Assembly (NCBI GenBank): GCA_020073005.1
Contig: JAIQFX010000002.1
Location: forward strand, 62,001 to 126,000
Source: Terriglobia bacterium
GTDB taxonomy: Bacteria > Acidobacteriota > Vicinamibacteria > Vicinamibacterales > CAVVIG01
DNA length: 64,000 bases
Direction of reading: 5' to 3'
Within the stretch, counting starts at the first letter, position 1. Every line of letters starts with the position of its first letter. Below are positions 8,762 through 17,664 of the stretch, piece after piece. Both the position numbers and the translations under genes were made by a program. The notes under the pieces were generated by a model. The model did not search any database, was not told the DNA's origin, and was given only the letters and a program-made list of their open reading frames with translations.

Positions 8762-9442
8762 GTGGCGATCATCGAGGTTCTCCTCTGCTCGGACTTCCCG
8801 ACGCAGCTCGCGATTGGCGCCACGTTCACCGCGTTCGGCTACACGCCCTTCGTCTCTCCCGGCCAGCTCCGTCTCAGCTACGTCGTCTGGCTGTCGGTCG
8901 CCGACTCGGCCGCGCTCATCGCGCTCGTGCTGCTGTTCCTGTACGCGCACGGTGAGCGGCCGCGCGACGTCCTGCTGGGCCGGCGGCCGGTCGTCCAGGA
9001 GTTCCTGCTCGGCGTGCCGCTGATCCTCGTGGCGCTCGCGCTCGGCGGCGGCATCCTGCTCGCGACGCGGCATTTCGCGCCGTGGCTGCGCACGGTGGAA
9101 CGCAATCCGCTGCAGGAGCTGCTGCGCTCGCCGCGCGAGGCGTGGCTGTTCGCGTTCGTCGTCTTCGTCGCCGGCGGCCTGCGCGAGGAGATCCAGCGCG
9201 CGTTCCTGCTGCATCGTTTCGACGTCTGGCTCGGCGGCGGGACCGCGGGTCTGCTGGTGACCAGCGTCGCGTTCGGCGCGGGACATCTGCTGCAGGGCGC
9301 GGACGCGGCGATCGCGACGGGGCTCCTGGGCGCGTTCTGGGGCCTGGTGTACCTGCGCCGCCGATCGTGCCTCGCGCCGCTGGTGAGCCATGCGGGATTT
9401 GACTTGATGCAGATCGTTCAGTACATGGCAGTGGGCAAATAG
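8762..9442 (+). CDS. CPBP-family intramembrane glutamic endopeptidase
   Basis: Polytopic membrane protease of the Abi/CAAX prenyl endopeptidase-like family, 226 residues. The family motifs are in order: EExxR as EEIQR (about residue 140), a membrane His in GHLLQG (about 173) and SHAGFD (about 207), between several hydrophobic helices. In bacteria such proteins process membrane proteins or exported peptides; the substrate here is unknown. I prefer the GTG at 8762 because the in-frame extension upstream (possible GTG at 8651) is mostly the Ser/His/Pro translation of the heptamer array. The TAG stop is itself the first bases of another heptamer array. Confidence 0.85.
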   Translation: MAIIEVLLCSDFPTQLAIGATFTAFGYTPFVSPGQLRLSYVVWLSVADSAALIALVLLFLYAHGERPRDVLLGRRPVVQEFLLGVPLILVALALGGGILLATRHFAPWLRTVERNPLQELLRSPREAWLFAFVVFVAGGLREEIQRAFLLHRFDVWLGGGTAGLLVTSVAFGAGHLLQGADAAIATGLLGAFWGLVYLRRRSCLAPLVSHAGFDLMQIVQYMAVGK

Positions 9443-9570
9443 TCGTTCGTCGTTGGTCGTTGGTCATTGGTCGTTCGTCGTTAGTCGGCGTTGCGACTCT
9501 TCGACAAACGACCAATGACGAACGACCAACGACTATCGACCAACGACTAACGACTAATGACCAACGACTA
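9440..9570. repeat. Inverted heptamer array between convergent genes
   Basis: The left arm (9440-9488) has seven units of TGGTCGT/TAGTCGT type; the right arm (9504-9570) has nine units of ACCAACG/ACTAACG type, its complement, separated by about 15 nt. The stop codons of both flanking convergent genes (TAG at 9440-9442, and TAG on the minus strand at 9568-9570) are part of the outermost units. It can form a hairpin acting on either transcript. Confidence 0.92.
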
Positions 9571-10110
9571 CCGCCCAGGCAAATACAGATCGAGAACATT
9601 TCCCCGCCGTCTCAATCCCGCCACCCAGTCGTCGATCAGCGCCTGTCGTCGCTCGCCGGCCGCGGTGAATCGCTGATCCAGATACGCGGCGATGCGCAGG
9701 TTCTGGCGCACGGTCTCGCGCAGGTGCTGCGCGTCGATGCCGGATCGCGCGACGGCGGCGTCGAACTCGGCCTGCGATGCGAACCGCGCCCGCACCCGCG
9801 CCACGTCGCGGTCCACCGCCTCGGTGGTCGGCTCCGGCGGACCGTAGCGGTCCGTCTCGGCGAGCATCAACTCGCGATCGATCAGCTTCGACAGAATCGC
9901 GCGCATCGGATCGGACGCGCCGTCCGCCGACTGGAACCCGAGATCGCGCGCGCCGACGACGTCGCTCAACGTGATCGGCTGCCCCGCCACGACGGCAAGC
10001 ACGCGCTCGATGAGCTCGGCGTGAGCAGCGCGCGCAGCACCCGTCAGGAGCGCGAGGGCGATCAGCGCGCGCGCAATCTGAATTCTGAATTCTGAATTCT
10101 GAATTCGCAT
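9568..10110 (-). CDS. SurA N-terminal-like periplasmic chaperone, without PPIase domain
   Basis: A 180-residue exported protein. After a signal peptide (cleavage near AARAAHA) it reads RVLAVVAGQPITLSDV, the hallmark opening of SurA/PpiD chaperone domains, then helices including LIDRELMLAE and a C-terminal helix ending in LPGR. No parvulin-type PPIase domain follows, so it is much shorter than SurA. It lies 2 nt downstream of the BamA-like gene in an apparent operon with the TamB-like gene, which fits a role with outer-membrane proteins. I chose the ATG at 10108-10110; the codons right after it (RIQNSEFRIQ) are encoded by a CTGAATT heptamer array, so the signal peptide N-region is repeat-derived. 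Confidence 0.8.
   Translation of the reverse strand: MRIQNSEFRIQIARALIALALLTGAARAAHAELIERVLAVVAGQPITLSDVVGARDLGFQSADGASDPMRAILSKLIDRELMLAETDRYGPPEPTTEAVDRDVARVRARFASQAEFDAAVARSGIDAQHLRETVRQNLRIAAYLDQRFTAAGERRQALIDDWVAGLRRRGNVLDLYLPGR
10078..10105. repeat. Heptamer array, unit CTGAATT, four copies at a start codon
   Basis: Four perfect CTGAATT units (10078-10105) lie just inside the start codon of the SurA-like gene. The AT-rich unit, containing overlapping EcoRI-type GAATTC sites, contrasts sharply with the GC-rich surroundings. Confidence 0.92.
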
Positions 10111-10112
10111 GT

Positions 10113-12989
10113 TCAGAATGCCTGTCCAAAACTGATGAACCACGCCGAGAGCGGCTCGCCGGTCTGACGATTGACCTTGAAGCCCACGTCGAAGCGCAAC
10201 GGACCGAACGGCGACTTGTACCGCAGGCCGAGGCCCGGCGTGCTGCGCAGCTCGGTGAGATCGATGTCGGTGACGCGCGCGAAGACGTTGCCGACGTCGA
10301 GGAACGGCACGACGCTCACGCCGCCGAAGACGGGCGTGCGCAGCTCGACGTTGAAGATCACGAGGCCGTTGCCGCCGACCGAGAACCCGTCCTGATCGAT
10401 CGTGTCGCCCGGCTGCAGCGGCGTGTGCCGCACGCCGAGCTGGTCGAGCGTGAAGCCGCGCACGGTCGTGTCGCCGCCGGCGAAGAAGCGCTCGCTCGGG
10501 GGCAGCTGCCCGTCGTTCGAGAACCCTTCGGCCATGCCGAGCCGGACATTCGCGGCGAACACGATGCGATTGGTGTGCGGGATCGTGCGGAACAGCTGTC
10601 CCGTGACGATCGACTTGACGAACCCCACCTCGGACCAGATGTGCTCGCCCGCCAGCTGCGCGCTGATCGTGCCCGATTCGCCGCTGTGGGGATCGACGGG
10701 ATCGTCACGCGTGTCGTAGATGCCCGATCCCGAAAACGACGACAGGCGGAACTGCGTGAAGAGGCGCGGGATCAGCAGTTGATCCTCCGGGCTCAACTTC
10801 AAATCGAACAGCCGCGTCCGCTGCAGCTGATAGCTCGCCGTGGCGCTGATCGTGCGGCTGAACCGGCGCGCGATGTCCGCGCTGAGGCTGCGCCGCGCGA
10901 AGTTGAAGCTCGATCGAATCTGCTGCTCGAAGATGACGTTCACTGACCCGTCGGCGGCCGTGTCGAACACGCGCGGCTCGTGGAGGACGCCGCCGAGCCG
11001 GTACTCGGCCAGCCCGAACCCGGCGATGCCCGTGCCGCTCGTCTGGCCCGTGTCCTCCGGATGCACCGACACGCTCGAGAAGAAGTCCGCCGACCGGTTC
11101 TTGCCGAACAGATTGCGCCGGCTGATCTGGAACGACGCGCGCGGCGCGAGCTCGAGCTGATCCACCGCCGTCGTGCTGTTCGGGGCCTGGACGACGCGCG
11201 AGCGGAACTCGACGCCGCCGCCGAATCCGATCGTCGTCGGCGGCGCCTCTTCAACGGTCACGAGCAGATCGCGCGTGGTCTCCTCGCCGTGCTGCAGCTC
11301 CCGGATGTCCACGCGCCGGAACAGGCCGAGCGTCGTGAGCCGGCGGCGGCTCTCGGTGATCAGCGCGAGGTTGAACCGGTCGCCAGCCTGCACCTGCAGC
11401 TCGTGCTCGATGGTCGCCGTGCTCGTGCGCACGTTGCCGACGATGAGCACGTGATCGACGAAGATCTGCGGCCCCTCGCGGATCGTGAACACGACCGACA
11501 CGCGCGTGCCGTCGGCGCTGAAGGTCGACGCGGCCTCGACCGACGCGTTCTCGTAGCCGAGATCGAGGTACGCGAGATGGATCGCGTCGCGGTCGACGTC
11601 CTGCTGCGCCGGCACGTACGGCTCGCCCGCCCGCAGCGCGGTGCGGCTGCGCAGCGTCGTCTCGTCCATCGCCGCGTTGCCGGAGAAGGTCACGCGATCG
11701 ACGACGGTGCGGACGCCCTCGGTGACCGTCAGGCTCACGGTGACCAGCACGACGTTGGGGTCGCTCGTCGGCGCGGTCGTGACGTTCGGCTGCACGGCGG
11801 CTCTCGCGAACCCGCGTCCGTGATAGACGCCCGCGATCAGAGACACGTCCGCTTGAAGCCGCGCGTCCGAAAACGGCGCGCCCTCGCGCAACTGCAGGCC
11901 GGGCTCGAAGTCGGCGAGCGGAATCGACGGGTTGCCCGAGATCGCCGGCGGCGCCGACAGACGGTACTGCGGCCCGCGTGTCACGTCGAAGGTGATCGCG
12001 AGCTCGCCGTCGGTCTCTTCGCGGCGATGCGGTGCGGTCGCGTTCCGGTAACCCAGCGCCCTGAAGTACTCCTCGATGCGGTTCTGCGCGTCCTCGAGCA
12101 GATCCTCGTCGACCGAGCCTTCGCGCTCGACCGGCAGGAACTCGGCGCGCCTGTCGGACGGCAGCGGATCGCCCGTGAAGACGACGCGCACGTGCGGGCC
12201 CGGCGAGACGGTGACCGTGATGTTCGCGACGCGATCGTCGTCCGCGAACCGCACGTCGGGCACGACCTTGTCTTCGTAAAAGCCGCGGCTGCGGCGCTCG
12301 GCGACGTACTTCTCGATGCGCGCATCCAGCGCGTCGTGCTCGTACGGCTCGCCGGGCTTGAGGCCGAGCCGGTTCAGGAATTCCGCCTCGGGCACGGTCG
12401 GCCGGCCGACGACGGTGATCGCGCCGAGGCGCGTCCGGTCGCCGGGTTCGATCGTGAACACCAGCGTCGTGCGATCGCCCAGCGCGTCGGCGCGCGGCGT
12501 GATGACCGCGTGGAGGTAGCCGCGCGCGCGCAGCGCGTCCTCGATGAGCAGGCGCATGTCGGTGACGCGGCCGAGCGGCGGCGACACGCCGTACCGATCG
12601 GTGATCGTCCGGCGCAGCGCGCCGGCGTCCACGCCCGGCGCGTCGAGCCGGCCGAGGAATTGGAGGCGGGCCACCGGATGAATCGGCACGAGGTCGTAAC
12701 GCAGCGCGACGCGCCCGTTCTCGAGCACGGCATCGGCGCGCACGTCCTCGAAGCGGCCGAGGCTGAAGAGATGCGTGACCGTCTCGCGCACCTGCGCGAT
12801 CGAGAGCGGCTGGCCGGCGGCCGTCTGGACGACGTGCATGAGCACCTGCTCCGTCGTCTCGCGGCCGTCGAGCACCAGGCGGACGGATCCGATCGTCCGG
12901 CCGACGTAGTCGGCGACGTCCGCGTGCGCCGCGCGGCCGAACAGCGCGCACAGCGCGATCGCGCCGGCCACGCGGCCGAGGACGCGCAT
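10113..12989 (-). CDS. BamA/TamA-family outer-membrane assembly protein with about seven POTRA-like repeats
   Basis: Omp85-family outer-membrane protein that inserts beta-barrels or works with TamB-type proteins. The 958-residue product has a signal peptide (ends near GRAAHA), then a periplasmic region of about 570 residues in which I count seven POTRA-like units (for example openings RTIGSVRLVLDG, RLGAITVVGRP, VVDRVTFSGNA and VDHVLIVGNV), then a C-terminal barrel ending in Phe (WFISFGQAF). Barrel landmarks include FFAGGDTTVRGF and GLGLRYKSPFGPLRFDVGF, typical of BamA. BamA usually has five POTRAs and TamA three, so this is an expanded form. The start overlaps the TamB-like stop (TGATG). The repeat count is by eye. 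Confidence 0.92.
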   Translation of the reverse strand: MRVLGRVAGAIALCALFGRAAHADVADYVGRTIGSVRLVLDGRETTEQVLMHVVQTAAGQPLSIAQVRETVTHLFSLGRFEDVRADAVLENGRVALRYDLVPIHPVARLQFLGRLDAPGVDAGALRRTITDRYGVSPPLGRVTDMRLLIEDALRARGYLHAVITPRADALGDRTTLVFTIEPGDRTRLGAITVVGRPTVPEAEFLNRLGLKPGEPYEHDALDARIEKYVAERRSRGFYEDKVVPDVRFADDDRVANITVTVSPGPHVRVVFTGDPLPSDRRAEFLPVEREGSVDEDLLEDAQNRIEEYFRALGYRNATAPHRREETDGELAITFDVTRGPQYRLSAPPAISGNPSIPLADFEPGLQLREGAPFSDARLQADVSLIAGVYHGRGFARAAVQPNVTTAPTSDPNVVLVTVSLTVTEGVRTVVDRVTFSGNAAMDETTLRSRTALRAGEPYVPAQQDVDRDAIHLAYLDLGYENASVEAASTFSADGTRVSVVFTIREGPQIFVDHVLIVGNVRTSTATIEHELQVQAGDRFNLALITESRRRLTTLGLFRRVDIRELQHGEETTRDLLVTVEEAPPTTIGFGGGVEFRSRVVQAPNSTTAVDQLELAPRASFQISRRNLFGKNRSADFFSSVSVHPEDTGQTSGTGIAGFGLAEYRLGGVLHEPRVFDTAADGSVNVIFEQQIRSSFNFARRSLSADIARRFSRTISATASYQLQRTRLFDLKLSPEDQLLIPRLFTQFRLSSFSGSGIYDTRDDPVDPHSGESGTISAQLAGEHIWSEVGFVKSIVTGQLFRTIPHTNRIVFAANVRLGMAEGFSNDGQLPPSERFFAGGDTTVRGFTLDQLGVRHTPLQPGDTIDQDGFSVGGNGLVIFNVELRTPVFGGVSVVPFLDVGNVFARVTDIDLTELRSTPGLGLRYKSPFGPLRFDVGFKVNRQTGEPLSAWFISFGQAF

Positions 12990-15900
12990 CAGAACACGAC
13001 CCTCTTGCGGAGCTCGATCGCGTAGGTCTGCGAGTCCTCGTTCCGCGAGATGATCCACGACGAGCTGTCGCTCTGCTCGATCTCGAGGAGCAGGATCTGA
13101 TCGTTGATCGTCGTGCCGAGGCTCCGCGAGAACGTGAAGAAGACGCGATCCGAGATGCGCTTGCCGATCGTCAGCCGCGCCGTCGGATTCAGGCGCGACG
13201 CCTGCTGGCTGCTGAGCGATCCGTAGGGATCGACCAGGGAGGGCGTGAGCGCGAACGTATCGACGCCGAACGTCTGCTCGACGACCTTGCCCACTTCGGA
13301 CGACAGCGGCGCCGCGAGCGCCTGCGTGGCGCGCGCGGTGAGGATGTCGGTCTCGGTCTGATTCGGATTCTGCAGCGTGCGCAGCTCGACGTCCGGCGAT
13401 CGCCGCACGTCGCTGAAGAGCAGCGCCAGGACGTCGGCCGCCGGCAGCGCGGGATCGGACGTCAGCGTCGACCGCATCCGGTCGCTCGTGCCGCTGGCGG
13501 TGACGGTGACGCGATAGGTCTGGCCGGACGTGCTGCCCGTCGGGCCCACGCCCGCGACGCGCACGTTGGTCTCGGCCTCGATGTCGAAGAACGGTTCGAT
13601 CTTGCCGGGGTTCGTGAAGTCGATCGACCCGCGCGTGATGCGGTAGCGGCGGCCTTCGAACGTGGCTTCGCCGCGCTCCAGATCCGCGCGGCCCAGGATC
13701 ACCGGATGATCGTAGGTGCCGCGCAGCGTCAGGTCGGCGCTCGCCGTCATCCGGACGAGGTTGTTCTCGACCTTCAGCGTCGACGGCACGAGGATCTGGA
13801 TGTTGAACCGCAGCGGGGTCGGGGTCTCGACGCCACGCGCGACGCCACCGCCGCCACCGCCCGCGGCGTCCGGCCGCGAGGAGAAGTCGAAGATGTTGCC
13901 GGGCGCGTCGATGCGGCGGGTCCAGACGGCGCTCTTCACGGTCATCGTGCCGCCGAGCGTCGGCGCCTTGACGCTGCCGCTCACGGACAGGTCCGCGTCC
14001 ACGACCGATCGAATGCCCTCGGGCCAGCGCAGCTGCATGCCCTCGCCGCGCACCGTGACGTCGACGTCGCCAATCTGGTAGCCGTCCATCGCGATGCGGC
14101 CGCCGAACTGCACGCGCCCGCGGCCGAGCGTCGCGGACACGCCGTCGAGCCGGATGCCGCCCGAGTCGAACTGAATCGTGCCGTTCACCGCGTCGAGCGC
14201 ATTCGGCAGCGAGAAATGCCGGACGCGGCCGTCGGTGATCGTCGCGCTGCCGGAGAGCTGCGGCTGGCGGAGCGGCCCGTTGATCGCAGCCGTCACGGTG
14301 GCGTGCCCGGATCCCCGGACGTTCCTGAAGAAGCCCTGCAGGATGCCGAGGTTCGCCTCGCCCGCGGCCTGCAGCGCGATGCGCTCGTCTTTGAGCGCGA
14401 CGGTGCCCGCGAGGCGGAGCCGCGTGTCTTCGCCGACGAGCTGCACTTCCTCGAGCGTCGCCACCTGATGATCGAGCTTGAGGCGCACGGGCGCGGCGTT
14501 CTTGACGGCGTAGTCGAACAGCCGCATGTCGAGGAGGTCCACGGTGCTGTCGACGACGAGGCGATCGAGGTTCGACAGATCGCCGACGGCGTGGATCGAC
14601 CCGCTGGCGACGGCGGTCGTGAACGGCGACAGGTTGGGCACGAACAGCCGGACGTACGGATCGAGCGAGCTGTCGTGGAACCGGAACGTGAGATCGGCCT
14701 GCGACTGCGGCGACAGCGTGATGCGGCCGCCGCCCGTGACCGCGAGGCGCGCCGATTGCGCGGTGATGTCGCCGTTCAATTCCTTGCCGCGGCGCGCGAG
14801 CGTGCCGCTCACGTCGCCGATGCCTTCCTCCGCGTAGAAGAGATCGCTGACGTGGAACCTGACGTCGAACCGCGGGTCGTCGAACGTGGCGTTGCCTTCG
14901 GCCGTGAACTCGGCGGTGCCGGTCAGGGGGAGATTCGGCGACGCAAGGAGCGCGAGGCGCTCGATCGGCAGGCGGCGGCCGCTGGCGTTGAAGGAGTACG
15001 TCGAGTCCCAGCCGACGAACGCCGCGCCGGTGATCGCGCTCGAGCTCTTCGCAATCGAGACGGTGTCGAGCCGCACGCCGGTGCCGTCGAAGCGCAGCGC
15101 CGCCGTCGCCTTCTCGAACGGCTCGCCGTACGCGACGCCCTCGTCGACGGTCATGCTGCCGAAGCCGACCGGCCGCTCGTAGTCGCCGGTGAGATGGAAG
15201 TCGCCCGACAGCAGGCCCGACACCGGATAGTCGTCGATCCCGAACGCGTGCCGCAGGCTGTCGACGTCGTGCCGCGCGACGCGGATCCGCGCGTCCATCT
15301 CCTCGCCGCCATCGTCGCGCGGGTAGCCCAGCGAAAAGAGGCCGTCGGCGCGGATTTCGGAATCGGCGATCTTCACGAGCCCGTTGGTGACCGTGAGGTA
15401 GCTGTTCTCGACGACGATGCGGCCGGTGGCGGCGCCCCAGAGCGTGTCGAAGCCGCGCAGATCCTCGCCGCTGAACGCGCCTTCGATCCGCGGCCGCTTG
15501 AACGCGCCCGTCATCACGCCGTCGAACTCGCCGCGGCCGCCGAACGGCACGACGTGCGCCGGCGAGTTGAAGTCCTGAATGATGCCGACGAGCACCTCAT
15601 CGCTCTCCTGCCAGTCGCTGCTCGTCACGTGAAACGGCAGGCGCGAGCGATCGCCCCACGCGGTCGTCCCGTCGAACGTCACGTACGTCCGCTCGGTCGC
15701 GAAGCGTCCCGCGTCGATCGTCACCTCGCCGGGCGTGAAGCGATACGTCAACTCGCCGGCGACCGGCAGATGCGCCGGCAGCGGCGCCGGCGCGAACGGC
15801 CCCCACTCATGGCGCGAGTGATCGGCGTCCGCTTCGCGCGCGGCCGCGAGCGACGCGGTCATCGTGCCGTGCGGCAGCTGGCCCGGGAGCGGCGTCACGA

Positions 15901-17134
15901 CCATGTGGCCCTCGCCGCGGTGCTCGGCGAAATGTCCCGCGGGCCACTCGAGCACGTTGCGGCCCGACGCGGCGCCGGCAAAGCGGAGCCCGGGCAGTTG
16001 CTGGAAATCGGTGAACTGCTGCAAGTCGAGGTTGGCGATCGTCGTGTCGAAATGATGCGTCGGCCGCTGGTCCTTCCGGCCGAGCGGCTTGATGCCGTAC
16101 GAGAACTTCGCGTCGCCGCCGGAGAACCTCGAGCCGGCGTTCGTGACGTCGAACGCCTCCGGCGTCCAGTGCAGCGATCCGTAGAGCTTCGGGAACCGGT
16201 AGGTGTTCACGCCCGCGAGATCGCTCGTGAACTTGCCGGACAGATCGTGGCCCTGGCCCTTCGTCAGGCGGAAGACGCCGGTGAAGTCGCCGTCGCCGCT
16301 CAGATCCCACGTCTCGTCCTTGAAGAAGAGCTGCCGCATGCGCGGAAAGTTCACGCGCGACTGCACGGTGTAGAACTGGTTCGGCCAGTTCGCGAAATCG
16401 ACCTCGCCGCGCGCCACGGACTTCGCGCCGTCGGTGTCGAGATCGATCCGGCTGAGACGGATGTGCGGGCCGTCGATCACGAAGTCGGCTTTCATGTTCG
16501 TCCACATGGGGACGAAGTCCTGGATGCGCACGGTGCCGTCGTGGAACGTCGCCCGACCGTGATAGTTCGGCAGGTTGCCGATGAAGATGTCGAGGTTCGG
16601 GCAGATGATGCTCCACGGCGCCTCGTGATCCTCGAACGCGAACTGTCCCCGGTACGCGTGCAGATACTGGAGCGTCACGGTGAAGCGGCGCGGACCTGTC
16701 GGCCGAGTGTCTTCGTGCACGAACTTCGGGAAGTTGTGGCCGGACTCCCATTTCTCGACGAGCATCTGCCAGTCGGTCATCGCGACGGACGAGATCACGA
16801 ACTCCGGCTTCAGGCGGAACGCCGGAAGCCAGTCGAGGCCGATGTCGATGCGCCTGGCCGAGAAGAACGGCCGGTCGCCCGGGTGAAGGCCGTCGATCGT
16901 GATGTTCTCGACGACGAATTTGCCCGTCAGCAGGCGGATGCCGAGGGATCCGATGCGCGTCGGGCGCTCGAGATAGTCCGACGCGCCCTTCTCCGCCGCG
17001 TGCCGCGCCGCGGGCCCGAGGTCGACCGTCAGCGACGCCACCACCGCCGCCGCGAGCAGCGCGGCGACCGACGCGACGGCGTAGGTCGCGTAGCGAAGGA
17101 CCGGGTGGTCGCGAAGTCGGGTGAGCAGTTTCAC
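12989..17134 (-). CDS. TamB-like translocation and assembly module / AsmA-type lipid-bridge protein
   Basis: A 1381-residue envelope-spanning protein with one N-terminal anchor helix (YAVASVAALLAAAVVASLTV), a long beta-rich midsection and a C-terminal TamB (DUF490) region (FEGRRYRITRGSIDFTNP, PALPAADVLALLFS, ISDRVFFTFSRSL). TamB-family proteins bridge the periplasm and are implicated in phospholipid transport and outer-membrane protein assembly. The tandem arrangement with the BamA-like gene directly downstream supports a TamA/TamB-type module. The GTG start overlaps the stop of the biotin carrier gene, so the envelope block is translationally coupled to the carboxylase genes. Confidence 0.92.
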   Translation of the reverse strand: MKLLTRLRDHPVLRYATYAVASVAALLAAAVVASLTVDLGPAARHAAEKGASDYLERPTRIGSLGIRLLTGKFVVENITIDGLHPGDRPFFSARRIDIGLDWLPAFRLKPEFVISSVAMTDWQMLVEKWESGHNFPKFVHEDTRPTGPRRFTVTLQYLHAYRGQFAFEDHEAPWSIICPNLDIFIGNLPNYHGRATFHDGTVRIQDFVPMWTNMKADFVIDGPHIRLSRIDLDTDGAKSVARGEVDFANWPNQFYTVQSRVNFPRMRQLFFKDETWDLSGDGDFTGVFRLTKGQGHDLSGKFTSDLAGVNTYRFPKLYGSLHWTPEAFDVTNAGSRFSGGDAKFSYGIKPLGRKDQRPTHHFDTTIANLDLQQFTDFQQLPGLRFAGAASGRNVLEWPAGHFAEHRGEGHMVVTPLPGQLPHGTMTASLAAAREADADHSRHEWGPFAPAPLPAHLPVAGELTYRFTPGEVTIDAGRFATERTYVTFDGTTAWGDRSRLPFHVTSSDWQESDEVLVGIIQDFNSPAHVVPFGGRGEFDGVMTGAFKRPRIEGAFSGEDLRGFDTLWGAATGRIVVENSYLTVTNGLVKIADSEIRADGLFSLGYPRDDGGEEMDARIRVARHDVDSLRHAFGIDDYPVSGLLSGDFHLTGDYERPVGFGSMTVDEGVAYGEPFEKATAALRFDGTGVRLDTVSIAKSSSAITGAAFVGWDSTYSFNASGRRLPIERLALLASPNLPLTGTAEFTAEGNATFDDPRFDVRFHVSDLFYAEEGIGDVSGTLARRGKELNGDITAQSARLAVTGGGRITLSPQSQADLTFRFHDSSLDPYVRLFVPNLSPFTTAVASGSIHAVGDLSNLDRLVVDSTVDLLDMRLFDYAVKNAAPVRLKLDHQVATLEEVQLVGEDTRLRLAGTVALKDERIALQAAGEANLGILQGFFRNVRGSGHATVTAAINGPLRQPQLSGSATITDGRVRHFSLPNALDAVNGTIQFDSGGIRLDGVSATLGRGRVQFGGRIAMDGYQIGDVDVTVRGEGMQLRWPEGIRSVVDADLSVSGSVKAPTLGGTMTVKSAVWTRRIDAPGNIFDFSSRPDAAGGGGGGVARGVETPTPLRFNIQILVPSTLKVENNLVRMTASADLTLRGTYDHPVILGRADLERGEATFEGRRYRITRGSIDFTNPGKIEPFFDIEAETNVRVAGVGPTGSTSGQTYRVTVTASGTSDRMRSTLTSDPALPAADVLALLFSDVRRSPDVELRTLQNPNQTETDILTARATQALAAPLSSEVGKVVEQTFGVDTFALTPSLVDPYGSLSSQQASRLNPTARLTIGKRISDRVFFTFSRSLGTTINDQILLLEIEQSDSSSWIISRNEDSQTYAIELRKRVVF

Positions 17135-17661
17135 TGAATGACGATGAGCAGGGCGCCGGCGTCGACCGACACCCCTTCCCGCGCGTGAATCTCGGACACC
17201 GTGCCGTCGCGGCCGGCGCGAAGTTCGTTCTCCATCTTCATCGCCTCGACGACGACGAGCGGCTGACGGGCCTTCACGGTCTCCCCCGGCGCGACGAGCA
17301 CGCGGACGACCTTGCCGGGCATGGGCGCCGCCAGCCGCTGCGGCCCCGATCCCGCCACCGCACCATCATCTTTGCGTCCCCAGCGCCGCCGCCCGTTCAC
17401 CGCCACGGTCACGGGCGTCGACCCGACGTGGACCGTCAGCGAGCCGGTCGAGTCGGACGCGATCGTGACGTCATGGCTGACGCGTCGCCCGGGAGTGTCA
17501 CTCCGACCCGGTGCCGACACAAGGAGTGACCAGCGTTGCGCGTCGATGCGCGTCGCCTGGACCTGATGCGTGCGTCCGTCGACGGTGACTGCAAAATCGT
17601 CGCCGGATCGCGTCAGGGCGACGCGGCGTGTCCGGCCGCCGATGTCCAGCTCGTAGTGCAC
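17131..17661 (-). CDS. Biotin/lipoyl-binding carrier protein of an acyl-CoA carboxylase
   Basis: Carries the biotin arm between the biotin carboxylase and carboxyltransferase subunits. In this 176-residue protein the last 80 residues form a biotinyl domain with EAMKM, whose Lys142 is the expected biotinylation site. The N-terminal part (DIGGRTRRVALTRSGDDFAV) resembles the domain that tethers the carrier in propionyl-CoA or related carboxylases. The biotin carboxylase gene lies just upstream (3-nt gap) and the likely carboxyltransferase partner at 24272. It overlaps the TamB-like start downstream. Confidence 0.9.
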   Translation of the reverse strand: MHYELDIGGRTRRVALTRSGDDFAVTVDGRTHQVQATRIDAQRWSLLVSAPGRSDTPGRRVSHDVTIASDSTGSLTVHVGSTPVTVAVNGRRRWGRKDDGAVAGSGPQRLAAPMPGKVVRVLVAPGETVKARQPLVVVEAMKMENELRAGRDGTVSEIHAREGVSVDAGALLIVIQ

Positions 17662-17664
17662 GCG

